Shown here piece by piece: positions 22,261-30,296 of a DNA stretch of 40,166 nt (its first letter is position 1; each line of letters begins with the position of its first letter). A program made the position numbers and the translations under genes. The stretch spans positions 1-40,166 of the forward strand of contig JBDROX010000006.1 in assembly GCA_043809645.1 (NCBI GenBank), given 5' to 3'. A model generated the notes under the pieces. It searched no databases and had not been told where the DNA came from. It saw only the letters and a list, made by a program, of their open reading frames with translations. The DNA comes from JBDROX01 sp043809645 (GTDB lineage Bacteria; Patescibacteriota; Patescibacteriia; Magasanikbacterales; UBA922).

Positions 22261-22820
22261 TCGTCTCCTTGGTTGGTCATGGCTTGTGACCGCCTGACGC
22301 TCTCCTCGATGAACGCATCGACTCGGCGCTCGAGTCGTCTGCCCCAGACAGGATCGTCTGTGAGGAGGCGTTCCTTGGCCCAGTTCACGACTTCGCCCGT
22401 CAGCCATGCTCGCATGAGCTTGCGGATACGCTGCTTGTTAATGCGCTCCTTGGGTGAGTCCGAGTCTTCATCCTGTGGAGGATGAAAGTGTCCACGGTTC
22501 TCAGTCTGGTATCTACGGACGAGTCTCTGTAGGTACAAGACTTGCATGATCTGGTGTCTTCGAATTTGCTTGGCATCTTCTGCGTAGCCAGATTCCGAAT
22601 CCCAGAATGCTCTTGGGAACTGTTCCCACGGCATCGGAGGAATCTCTGTTCCCAGATCTTCTCCGAGTATGCCGAGAACCAGGCTGAGCTGTGGTTCGGG
22701 CTTTTGGCTCGGGACTGGGTGATCGTTCTCGATCAATCTGGCACGAAGGTGCCAGTCTGGAGTTGGCTCTGCTCCATTGGATGGAGCAGGCGGCAACGTC
22801 GTAGTCATGGCATGCTCCAT
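22254..22820 (-). CDS. GC-rich hypothetical protein, probably acquired
   Basis: 188 residues (184 if ATG 22808, which has GGAG six bases upstream, is the start). Pro-rich N-terminus, Trp-rich middle (MPWEQFPRAFWDSE) and an Arg-rich helical second half (KERINKQRIRKLMRAWL, GRRLERRVDAFIEESVRR). No domain, signal or membrane segment is recognised. Codon use is strongly GC-biased, unlike the AT-rich neighbours, as in the ATP-grasp gene at 6209. It is bounded by inverted repeats on both sides and interrupts the group of motif-sharing coiled-coil genes. Confidence 0.65.
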   Translation of the reverse strand: MEHAMTTTLPPAPSNGAEPTPDWHLRARLIENDHPVPSQKPEPQLSLVLGILGEDLGTEIPPMPWEQFPRAFWDSESGYAEDAKQIRRHQIMQVLYLQRLVRRYQTENRGHFHPPQDEDSDSPKERINKQRIRKLMRAWLTGEVVNWAKERLLTDDPVWGRRLERRVDAFIEESVRRSQAMTNQGDDR

Positions 22821-22878
22821 GCACTGCGGACACCTCCGCGTGTCAGACTCTCTAGCATGCAGAGGTACCCTAGTAAAA

Positions 22879-22988
22879 GGGGAGAGCAGTTTTCGCGCAT
22901 ATCTCCCCTTCTGGGGGAGGTGATGGCGCGAGAGCTTTTGCTCGACGCAAAAAGAGAATTATTTTTCTTCATGCGCTGAGCAAAAGCT
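22879..22988. repeat. Two inverted repeats in the leader of the GC-rich gene
   Basis: AAGGGGAGA/TCTCCCCTT (near 22879-22908) and a perfect 11-bp pair AGCTTTTGCTC/GAGCAAAAGCT (22933-22943, 22978-22988). The 230-nt stretch has no gene. On the minus strand the hairpins lie between the presumed promoter and the start codon and could act as a leader structure. Confidence 0.5.
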
Positions 22989-23052
22989 GAACTCACCTGA
23001 CATCTGAATATAGTATATATCTGGAAGTTTGTCAAGGCAAGGTTGTGTGTAA

Positions 23053-23083
23053 CACAAAATCCGCTTATAAAGCGGATTTTGTG
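23053..23083 (-). terminator. Rho-independent terminator of the 23102 gene
   Basis: Perfect 13-bp stem CACAAAATCCGCT/AGCGGATTTTGTG with a 5-nt loop, 18 nt beyond the stop codon. Confidence 0.8.
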
Positions 23084-23101
23084 GGTTTTGTAAAAAAAGA
23101 A

Positions 23102-23473
23102 TTATTTCTCTTTCCTTGGCGGAATGATGAGTGTTTCTACTACCTTTCTAGAGGGGGTATTAAATAAGACTCTGACTTCTTCAGCTCCTGCAAGCAGGGC
23201 TTGTCTGTAGGCTTCCATAGCAGCATTTGCCTCTTTATCGCTTTTCCCAGAATCAACAGCATTTTTCCAGGCTATCTGTGCCCTGTTTCTGGCTTCATTA
23301 AGTTTTTTTGCTTGAGCATCGAGCGATGCCATAATTGAACTCTCGAGGCTGTCTAAACTTGCCTCAGGCGGACTGTCCTTCGGTGCTCTATGAATATCAA
23401 TAATGTCTGCCTTTTTTCCAGCGGCATCTGGTGGAAGTGGTGGAGGCACTGCCCTTGCTTCTCTTGTTGACAT
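23102..23473 (-). CDS. Small helical protein with ADIIDIHR N-terminal motif
   Basis: 123 residues, Ala- and Lys-rich, with a proline-rich start (RAVPPPLPPDAAGKK) followed by ADIIDIHRAPKD at about 21-32, similar in kind and position to the motifs of the proteins at 20282 and 20869. The rest is one long helical region (about 40-100) and a short tail. No domain is recognised. It is the gene nearest to the ABC permeases (52 nt). Confidence 0.68.
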   Translation of the reverse strand: MSTREARAVPPPLPPDAAGKKADIIDIHRAPKDSPPEASLDSLESSIMASLDAQAKKLNEARNRAQIAWKNAVDSGKSDKEANAAMEAYRQALLAGAEEVRVLFNTPSRKVVETLIIPPRKEK

Positions 23474-23525
23474 AGGTGTGTGGTTATGAATAAACGGTTA
23501 ATTATAGCAGAAAAAGAGAGTCTTG

Positions 23526-24314
23526 TCAAGATGAGGCGCTGCTGTAGGTTTTTAGTGCCTTTTTCCAAACGTATCTTGTGATGAGTGTGCTGATAAGTGC
23601 AGCTAGTGCGCTTCCGAGGATGAGTGGTACGGTAATATTTCCGAGCAATGCCTTGGCTGGAACAGTAGCAATGAAGATAAGTGGAAATACAAAGGTATAT
23701 ATTGCCTTCAGAGCGCCTTTATATATATCTGTTGGAAATCGTGCCAAGTCATGGAATCTCCAGAAGATACTATTCGTTGCCCATCCTTGGATAGATTTGA
23801 AACTTATTGTTTTGAACAGGAGATTAATATTGTACAGTACTATTTGTCCACAGAGGAAGGTAAAAATGAAAACTGGGAGCAGTAGAAGTGATTCGAACAT
23901 GCTTGATCCAGAGAGGCCGTAGATCATTACGGGGATACCAACAAATGATCTTGCAGAATCTTCCACATCTATTCTGCTGCATGATACCAGAAATTGTGTG
24001 TCGACTGGTTTTACGAGGAGCCAGTCGAGATCTCCTTTGTTGATGAGCATATCCAGTTGGTTGACTCCGCCTTTGTAAAAAAGCCATGCAAACGCATGTG
24101 TGAGCATAAAGATGCCAGTGAGCACGAGTGTATCGTGGTACCCCCAGCCAGAAATATTCCCTATATGGTTGAAGATAATGCTGACTGTGAGCAGAACAGC
24201 GATAGATTCCACACAAACCAAAAACATACCAAGAAGAAAATTTTTCCTATAGGCAAGGGATTTCATGAGATTAACCTTGAAGAATTTTTTGTAGAGCTTG
24301 AAGTATTTTTTCAT
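23526..24314 (-). CDS. ABC-2 type transporter permease (first of pair)
   Basis: 262 residues, six membrane helices. It starts MKKYFKLYKKFFKVNLMKS, and GDLDWLLVKPVDTQFLVSC is the conserved amphipathic coupling region of the DUF990-type ABC-2 permeases. It forms a pair with the gene at 24319 (4 nt apart), presumably a heterodimer served by the ATPase at 19217. The substrate is unknown; lipid or polysaccharide export is possible. Confidence 0.85.
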   Translation of the reverse strand: MKKYFKLYKKFFKVNLMKSLAYRKNFLLGMFLVCVESIAVLLTVSIIFNHIGNISGWGYHDTLVLTGIFMLTHAFAWLFYKGGVNQLDMLINKGDLDWLLVKPVDTQFLVSCSRIDVEDSARSFVGIPVMIYGLSGSSMFESLLLLPVFIFTFLCGQIVLYNINLLFKTISFKSIQGWATNSIFWRFHDLARFPTDIYKGALKAIYTFVFPLIFIATVPAKALLGNITVPLILGSALAALISTLITRYVWKKALKTYSSASS

Positions 24315-24318
24315 ATAT

Positions 24319-25110
24319 TTATCGACCTACTGCTTCATATTTTCTTACACCTCTATTCCATGTGAACCAAATAAGAAGTGAAAATACAGTGATCCACACG
24401 AGCGCAGTCATAAAAAGTGAAACAGGATTTGCTAATCGACCAAGGAATGCTTGGATTGGGACAAAGATAAGAAATTGGAATGGAAGCATGTTGCTCATTG
24501 GCTGGAACCATGCTGGAAACAGGTCGAGAGGAAGTACGGATCCGTTCAGAAATCCTGCGAAGAGGAGTACTCCATAGATGAAGCTTCCCCCACGGTGAAC
24601 CCAAAATGCAGAGAGTGCTGTGAGATAGTAAATGAGAAAATAGAACGCAAGACCAATAAATGTGAAGAGGCCGAAGAGGGCCCAGCCTCCAGTATTTGGA
24701 AACGGAATAGCATTTCTGAATATGATTGCAAGAATGAGAATGATAGGTCCCATGACTATCATGTTGATCGTAGACGTGGCAACGAGTTTTAGGAATCTCT
24801 CCAGTGTGTAGCTGAATGGTTTGAGTAGATAATGAGTTATGTCTCCTTTGTTGATCTCTTCTGAAACTTGGAATCCCATACCAACTCCTTCTGAAATTGT
24901 GACCCTGAGCACAGTAAGGACGACGTAATAGAGGATGATGCCAGAGAGTGTATAGTTTCCAACGGTCTGTCCACTGTCATACACAGCGATCCAGAGGTAG
25001 AGTAGTCCAGAAAGACTGACTAGGTGGCTCACCAAAAGAAGGCCAAGGTTAAGTCGGTATTGAAACGCACTTGAGAGTGCGTTTTTGTAAGCAGTTATGT
25101 ATTTGCCCAT
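24319..25110 (-). CDS. ABC-2 type transporter permease (second of pair)
   Basis: 263 residues, six membrane helices. The sequence EEINKGDITHYLLKPFSYTLERF matches the coupling helix region GDLDWLLVKP of the partner. The paired, separately coded permeases suggest a heterodimer. It follows the pseudouridine synthase gene by 22 nt on the same strand and is probably cotranscribed. Confidence 0.85.
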   Translation of the reverse strand: MGKYITAYKNALSSAFQYRLNLGLLLVSHLVSLSGLLYLWIAVYDSGQTVGNYTLSGIILYYVVLTVLRVTISEGVGMGFQVSEEINKGDITHYLLKPFSYTLERFLKLVATSTINMIVMGPIILILAIIFRNAIPFPNTGGWALFGLFTFIGLAFYFLIYYLTALSAFWVHRGGSFIYGVLLFAGFLNGSVLPLDLFPAWFQPMSNMLPFQFLIFVPIQAFLGRLANPVSLFMTALVWITVFSLLIWFTWNRGVRKYEAVGR

Positions 25111-25132
25111 ATGATTTCTTTCAGTGCAGAGG

Positions 25133-25864
25133 CTAGAGGATATCTTCCTTTTTCACGAATTTCCATTGACCAAGAGCAAGAGATCCAAGGCGGAGCTTTC
25201 CCATTCTGACTCTTTTGAGATTTTGGATATTATAGCCAATGCGACCGAACATTTTTTTGATTTGTCTATTCTTTCCTTCTTTCAGAATGACGCTGATAAC
25301 CCAGAATTTTCCCTTTCGAGCCTTTTTTAGAATCTTAATTCCTTTCACACTATCATTTCCAATATTCATGCCACTCTGGAGTACCTTTTCCGCATCTTTC
25401 GAGAGTGGTGCGTCGAGAATAATCTCATACTCCTTTTCATGCTCGTATGATGGATGTGTCATCATGTTCGTCAGTTCTCCGTCATTGGTCATAAGGACCA
25501 GGCCTTCGCTATCTTTATCAAGCCTTCCAACTGGATAGACACGCTCTGTGATGTCTCTTCTTATTCTTCCAGTGGCTCTTTCTTTTCTGAGAAGTGACAA
25601 GATTGTTCTCCCCTGAGCATCTGATGTGCTCGTTATGAATTCGAGTGGTTTGTTGAGAACGATGTAGATGAGTTCGTCATTCACTCTTCTTTGTTCATGG
25701 CCCGAGACACTCACTCTGTCAGAATCAGGGTCTATTTTTATTCCAAATTCTTTTATAACTTTTCCATTCACCTCTACTTTCCCAAGAGAAATAAGCTCAT
25801 CAGCCTTCCGGCGCGAGCAATAGCCCTCTTGGGCAAGATATTTGTTAATGCGCACTAATGGCAT
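25133..25864 (-). CDS. RsuA/RluB-family pseudouridine synthase
   Basis: 243 residues. An S4 RNA-binding domain (about 1-60, VRINKYLAQEGYCSRRKADELI) is followed by the catalytic domain with YPVGRLDKDSEGLVL, whose D116 is the catalytic aspartate, and KEGKNRQIKKMFGRIGY, the family's KxGxxRQxRxM motif. Likely substrate is 23S or 16S rRNA (RluB, RluE/F or RsuA type); the exact site cannot be told. ATG 25864 is chosen; eight more codons upstream (from 25888) are open, but the start MTDSYKSF overlaps a dispersed repeat. Confidence 0.9.
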   Translation of the reverse strand: MPLVRINKYLAQEGYCSRRKADELISLGKVEVNGKVIKEFGIKIDPDSDRVSVSGHEQRRVNDELIYIVLNKPLEFITSTSDAQGRTILSLLRKERATGRIRRDITERVYPVGRLDKDSEGLVLMTNDGELTNMMTHPSYEHEKEYEIILDAPLSKDAEKVLQSGMNIGNDSVKGIKILKKARKGKFWVISVILKEGKNRQIKKMFGRIGYNIQNLKRVRMGKLRLGSLALGQWKFVKKEDIL

Positions 25865-25884
25865 AAAAGATTTATATGAGTCTG

Positions 25885-25990
25885 TCATTGCGAGAAATGA
25901 GTCTTCGAATGACGTCGCAATCTCTATAGGTCAACACGGTGGTTTGTTGATGGGGGTTCCGACGTCGCTACGCTGCTCGGAATGATAGGC
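25885..25990. repeat. Dispersed palindromic-repeat remnants
   Basis: Two half-elements lie together: TCATTGCGAGAAATGA..GACGTCGCAATCTC (25885-25934) and GTTCCGACGTCGCTACGCTG..CTCGGAATGA (25956-25985). Both have the 'TCATT-C/G-CGAG...CTCGG/C-AATGA' shape of common dispersed bacterial repeats. They fill the gap between the synthase and the AlkD gene. Confidence 0.5.
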
Positions 25991-25991
25991 A

Positions 25992-26693
25992 CTACCGCAT
26001 AGCGGCTTTTCGCCAAGTGGTTGGCATTTTCTCTATTGCATACCTAAGTGCGGTTCTTGGCATCGTATCTTTTCTTTTCATGACAAAATCAAACACGATT
26101 TTTGGATAAATATCCGCGGCCACTTTGAGTGTCCACCCATAGCCTTTTTGGACCAGATCATCTTCATCGAGCAGGAGTTTGTCTGCGATTTCAAATATAT
26201 CTTCTAGAAATTTCTTTTCCTTTCGGATTGGATAGATGAAGCTGACTGCTGACGCTCTGCGGAGCCATCTGTTTTTGCTAGTGTGCCATGCCTTGGCGTT
26301 TGGGACGAACTCTGGGAAGTCAGTGATGAATTCGCCGAGTGTATGTGTGCAGAAATCGTCGCAGAATGCCCAATTGTCGACATATTTCTTCAACCATGCT
26401 TCAAATCGTTTGAAATCTTTTTCTTGAAAATCTTTTCGCATTCTTCTCGCCCAGGAAAAGGCAATAACAGTTTCTTCAAACGTTCTCTTTTCTAGGAGTT
26501 CCTCACAGAGTTTGAACACGTCTTGTTTTGATTTTTCCTTTGGAAAATAGTCTTTTGAAATCCTTCTTGTCATTGGTGTTCTAACACCGATCGGATTTAC
26601 TTTTTCCTTGAAAAAATTTGTTGCACCTTTTTTGTACACTGGGTCAACATGTTTGTTTAATTCTTTTCGGATGTTGGTGATGACTTTTGTCAT
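25992..26693 (-). CDS. AlkD-like DNA alkylation repair protein
   Basis: 233 residues. All-helical HEAT-like repeat protein of the AlkC/AlkD family, which excises alkylated bases. It shows the characteristic GVRTPMTRRISKDYF start, VDNWAFCDDFCTHTLGEF (Trp and Asp of the active cleft), NRWLRRASAVSFIYPIR and LVQKGYGWTLKVAA. Length is normal. It lies 2 nt after the CorC-type gene in the same direction and is likely translationally linked. Confidence 0.9.
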   Translation of the reverse strand: MTKVITNIRKELNKHVDPVYKKGATNFFKEKVNPIGVRTPMTRRISKDYFPKEKSKQDVFKLCEELLEKRTFEETVIAFSWARRMRKDFQEKDFKRFEAWLKKYVDNWAFCDDFCTHTLGEFITDFPEFVPNAKAWHTSKNRWLRRASAVSFIYPIRKEKKFLEDIFEIADKLLLDEDDLVQKGYGWTLKVAADIYPKIVFDFVMKRKDTMPRTALRYAIEKMPTTWRKAAMR

Positions 26694-26695
26694 AC

Positions 26696-27916
26696 TTATT
26701 TTTTGATAATTCTGACCTTTTCAATTTTCTTATTCTTGACTTCTTCTACGCGAAGATGGACATCTCCAATCTCAATGACTATATTGTTTTTTGGCATTTT
26801 CTGATATGTGTCGAGGATAATTTCAGCAATTGTATCTAGGGGATTGCCAGGAATATTGCAGTTGAAGAAATCATTGATGTCTCGGAGGCTCTCCTCTCCT
26901 GAGGTAATGATCGTATTTTTGTCCACGCGCTGGATGAGCTGTTTCTCGATGTCATGCTCGTCTGTGATCTCTCCCACAAGTTCCTCGAGGACATCTTCTA
27001 GCGTTGCAATCCCTTCGGTTCCACCGTATTCGTCGAGGACGACCGCCATGTGTGTTTGTTTTCTCTGAAATTCGCGTAGTAGGTCATCTATCAGCATTTG
27101 CTTTGGCACAGAGAATATTGGTCTGATACATTTTTTGATAGAACCACTCTGCTTCTCATTTTTAAAAGCGAGCAGAAGATCTCTGGAGTGTACAAAACCA
27201 ATAATATTATCCTGTGTATTTCGAATCACTGGAAATCTGGTGTATGGATGCTTTTCAATCACTTTTGTTGCTTCATTAATAGTCATAGTGTCCTTGATGG
27301 AGGCGACCTTGACTCGTGGTGTCATGATGTCATCTGCCGTAATGTCATTGAATTCAAAGAGACGATCTATCATCGCTCCTTCTCCTTCTTCGATTGACCC
27401 CTGTTTCGCACCAACTCGTGCCAGGGATCTGAGCTCGTCTTCACTAACAATTTCCTGCTGATGCTTCCCAGCCACCAGTGTACTGATAAGCTCGAAGATT
27501 ACGATGAGAGGAAACAGAACAATTGTCAGGAGTTTCAGAAAAGGAGAAGAAAATGTTGCAAAGCGTTTTGCATTGTTCGTTGCATAAGACTTTGGTGCGA
27601 TCTCTCCGAAGACGAGAATGAGGAATGTCATGACACCTGTAGTAATACCAAGCACAGATGATTCAAAGAGATCTCCGGCAACAATCGTTGCAAGCGAGGC
27701 TGACGCAATATTTACAATATTATTTCCAATGAGAATAGTGACTAGGAGCCGTCGTGGTTTTTTCTTTAGGTTCTTGATAAGTTTTGCTCGCGCAACTTTT
27801 CCTTTTATCATTGCATCTATTTTTGATGGAGTGAGGGTGATGAAGGCAACTTCTGCAGCAGAGAAAAATGCACTGCCAATAATGAGAAGGACGAGGATGA
27901 GAATATTTACGAACAT
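26696..27916 (-). CDS. CorC/HlyC-family CBS-domain membrane protein
   Basis: 406 residues. The N-terminal DUF21/CNNM transmembrane domain (about 1-170, several helices, FGEIAPKSYATNNA conserved) is followed by a CBS pair (about 195-320, ITADDIMTPRVKVASI.., TRFPVIRNTQDNIIGFVHSRDL) and a C-terminal CorC_HlyC domain (LDEYGGTEGIATLEDVLEEL). Such proteins are linked to Mg2+ or Co2+ efflux. It runs 12 nt from the upstream NUDIX gene. Confidence 0.93.
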   Translation of the reverse strand: MFVNILILVLLIIGSAFFSAAEVAFITLTPSKIDAMIKGKVARAKLIKNLKKKPRRLLVTILIGNNIVNIASASLATIVAGDLFESSVLGITTGVMTFLILVFGEIAPKSYATNNAKRFATFSSPFLKLLTIVLFPLIVIFELISTLVAGKHQQEIVSEDELRSLARVGAKQGSIEEGEGAMIDRLFEFNDITADDIMTPRVKVASIKDTMTINEATKVIEKHPYTRFPVIRNTQDNIIGFVHSRDLLLAFKNEKQSGSIKKCIRPIFSVPKQMLIDDLLREFQRKQTHMAVVLDEYGGTEGIATLEDVLEELVGEITDEHDIEKQLIQRVDKNTIITSGEESLRDINDFFNCNIPGNPLDTIAEIILDTYQKMPKNNIVIEIGDVHLRVEEVKNKKIEKVRIIKK

Positions 27917-27928
27917 AATAGTAATTTT

Positions 27929-28480
27929 TTAAAATGTAAATTCACCTCGCTTGAGCATAAATCCGAAGCGAATAATATTATATGAAATGAATTCATTTTC
28001 AATAGTACTATCAATGGCCATCTGCATTGCTTTTTGAATTGGAAAGAATTGCATATCAATGATTTCTTCGCCAATCTCGCTTTCCAGTGGGTCCACGACC
28101 AAATCTTTCGCAGCATAGATGTAGATATCCCAGAGGAGTGTGCTTGCTGGATGTTTTTTTCTTATTAGCTTTAGTTTCTTTGCTCGAAAGCCTGTTTCTT
28201 CTCTGAGCTCTCGCTGGGCGGCTTTCCTTGGTGTGTCACCATTTTGATCAACTCGTCCACCAGGGAGAAACCAGACATTTTTATTGTATCCTACGCGTTT
28301 TTCTTTGATCAGGAGGAGGCGTCCATTTTCATTCAGAGCAAGGATGCTCACGCTTGCTGGCCGCTCGCAGAATTCATAGATAGTCTTCGATCCATCTGGA
28401 AGAGTAATATCCTGATGTTTAATATTAAAGATCTTTCCTTTGAAGACAGTGTTAATTTTTCCTTGCTTTATCTTGCTCAT
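27929..28480 (-). CDS. NUDIX hydrolase with atypical Nudix box
   Basis: 183 residues. A Nudix box is visible as GGRVDQNGDTPRKAAQ then RELREETGF, but compared with G-x5-E-x7-REUxEExGU it has one extra residue before the first acidic position and Asp in place of Glu there. The REUxEExGU metal-binding part is intact. WFLPGG and a C-terminal EIIDMQFFPI are typical. Substrate unknown. It is first in the run NUDIX - CorC - AlkD. Confidence 0.85.
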   Translation of the reverse strand: MSKIKQGKINTVFKGKIFNIKHQDITLPDGSKTIYEFCERPASVSILALNENGRLLLIKEKRVGYNKNVWFLPGGRVDQNGDTPRKAAQRELREETGFRAKKLKLIRKKHPASTLLWDIYIYAAKDLVVDPLESEIGEEIIDMQFFPIQKAMQMAIDSTIENEFISYNIIRFGFMLKRGEFTF

Positions 28481-28600
28481 ATGGATATAGAATAGCTTGT
28501 TTTAGCGGATAATTCAAGCCAGGTGCTCGAGTAGTGTATGTGCCATAAGTGTGCCCGCCTGAGTTTCAAAGGAGAATATATATTGTATGCTTGAAATGAA

Positions 28601-28629
28601 AAAGAATCTTGATTTCCTCAAGATTCTTT
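28601..28629. terminator. Bidirectional terminator
   Basis: AAAGAATCTTG/CAAGATTCTTT stem with a 7-nt loop and flanking A/T runs, just after the antiporter stop. The 28481-28600 gap holds nothing else recognisable. Confidence 0.8.
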
Positions 28630-28642
28630 TTTTAGAAAATTT

Positions 28643-29593
28643 TTATCTGACAATCGCGTATGTGATATATCCAACGTATATGAGGAGGAATATTGCACCT
28701 TGCCAACGCTGGAGCTTGTGCTTTTCTCCAATGAACATCCAAATGAAGAGAAGGAGCGTCGCGCCAGTAGTAAAGAGGACGTCAGTATTCACATTCACAT
28801 CAAATGGAAGTGGTCGTATGGTGGAAGAAACACCGAGCACGAGGAATACATTAAAAATATTCGATCCAATCGCGTTTCCAATAGCCAGGTCAACATTTTT
28901 CTTTTTCACAGCTACTATTGTAGTTGCAAGTTCTGGGAGGGAAGTACCAATAGCTACAATGGTTAGGCCGATGAGTGCTTCATCGAGGTGTGCCAAGGTT
29001 GCAAGTGTAATGGCACTATCAACTATGACTTTTCCTCCAACAGTGAGCCCAGCAATACCAATAACCAACATGCTAATAGATGTCGACCATGGATAGAGCG
29101 TTATATTTTCTGCTTCACCTTCTACCTTACTAATCCCGTATGTGTAGTATATGAAAATAACAAAAAAAGAAAGAAGGATGATGCCATCAATTCTCGAAAG
29201 ACTGTTACTCATGACCCCATCAAAGAACACATCATTTCCCATGATGACTACCATGACGATGGCAAGAAGTGCAAATGGAATTTCTTTGAATGTCGTTCCT
29301 TTCTTCACAGCCAGCGGAGCCATAGTTGCTCCAATACCAAGGATCAGAAGAATGTTCGCAAGGTTCGAGCCAACAACGTTTCCAACTGCCAGATCTGTCG
29401 CTCCCTTTGCCGCAGAGAGGATATTAACAATGAGCTCTGGAGCAGATGTTCCAAAGGCTACAATAGTGAGCCCAATGACAATGGTAGAAATACCGAGCCT
29501 CTTGGCCATGGATGAGGCGCCGCGGACGAGATACTCTGCGCCACCGACGAGAATGACGAGACCTACAATGAGGAGGAGGATTGGGATAATCAT
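28643..29593 (-). CDS. Na+/Ca2+-type antiporter (YrbG-like, CaCA family)
   Basis: 316 residues, about ten membrane helices in two inverted halves. Each half carries the alpha-repeat signature: IVAFGTSAPELIVN near residue 46-59 and IVAIGTSLPELATT in the second half, each followed by a GNVVGSN or GNAIGSN segment. These hold the ion-binding acidic residues. Monocistronic, with a terminator behind. Confidence 0.93.
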   Translation of the reverse strand: MIIPILLLIVGLVILVGGAEYLVRGASSMAKRLGISTIVIGLTIVAFGTSAPELIVNILSAAKGATDLAVGNVVGSNLANILLILGIGATMAPLAVKKGTTFKEIPFALLAIVMVVIMGNDVFFDGVMSNSLSRIDGIILLSFFVIFIYYTYGISKVEGEAENITLYPWSTSISMLVIGIAGLTVGGKVIVDSAITLATLAHLDEALIGLTIVAIGTSLPELATTIVAVKKKNVDLAIGNAIGSNIFNVFLVLGVSSTIRPLPFDVNVNTDVLFTTGATLLLFIWMFIGEKHKLQRWQGAIFLLIYVGYITYAIVR

Positions 29594-29676
29594 AGATTAT
29601 TTAGATATGATTCCACCAGTATATCAAAAGAAGAGAATCTGAACCACTTTTATATACACTTATATACACTTTTTTA

Positions 29677-29705
29677 TTGAAGAGAGTGATTCAGCGTGGT
29701 ACGAT
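29677..29705 (+). promoter_or_regulatory. Possible promoter of the coiled-coil gene
   Basis: TTGAAG (29677-29682), 17 nt, TACGAT (29700-29705), 25 nt before ATG 29731. It precludes the in-frame start at 29677. Confidence 0.45.
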
Positions 29706-29730
29706 ACTGACATTACCAATTATATATTAT

Positions 29731-30186
29731 ATGGAAACAGAAAAAGAAATTTTAAAACGATCACAAGAGGCAGAACCAACGCGCGAATCAAAAGAAGCTG
29801 AGGCCGATCCAGAGATTGAGTCAGCTGCTACAATGGAGCGCGCTGACTATCTGGTCAAGGAGGTCAAACAAAGCAAGCAACAGATGCAAAATATTTTAGT
29901 GCATATGCAGCAGGTAACCCAGGCCATTCGTCAGCTACGCGCTCAACTACAGCTCGCAGATGGTGGAGATCCTTCTTCGGTTGCGCAGGACAAACATCGC
30001 ATCGAGGAACTCAAAAAAAAGATTTCTGAACACAAAGATGAACTCATCAAAATGCGAGATGATCTAGTGCGAGAACAAGTCGAAGAGCTCCGTGATGGTG
30101 TGGGGGTCGGGATGAGCTCAGATGAACTTCAGAAAAAAGCAGAGCAGATGGTTGATGAGATGATACATGAGATAGAAGAATTGTAA
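29731..30186 (+). CDS. Small coiled-coil protein, unknown function
   Basis: 151 residues, Glu/Gln/Lys-rich. After an acidic, probably disordered start (residues 1-35) it is one long heptad-patterned helix (VKEVKQSKQQMQNILVHMQ and onwards to about 120), then a short Gly-Val stretch and a helical end. No signal, membrane helix or known domain. It stands between divergent antiporter and galU. Short coiled-coil proteins like this are common in these genomes, and none of the usual functional motifs is present. Confidence 0.65.
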   Translation: METEKEILKRSQEAEPTRESKEAEADPEIESAATMERADYLVKEVKQSKQQMQNILVHMQQVTQAIRQLRAQLQLADGGDPSSVAQDKHRIEELKKKISEHKDELIKMRDDLVREQVEELRDGVGVGMSSDELQKKAEQMVDEMIHEIEEL

Positions 30187-30296
30187 ACATTTGATATGGA
30201 TTATTGGATGTGGGGTATAGGATAGTGGTGTGGGTAAAAATGGTATTCATTTCTTTTTTTTGGTATACTATTGTCAACAATAAAAAATACTACGCT

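Noticed and set aside
27929..28480. Second NUDIX hydrolase as a relative of the cassette NUDIX gene
   Set aside because: Their Nudix boxes and flanking sequence differ, with no cassette-like ends around the second gene.
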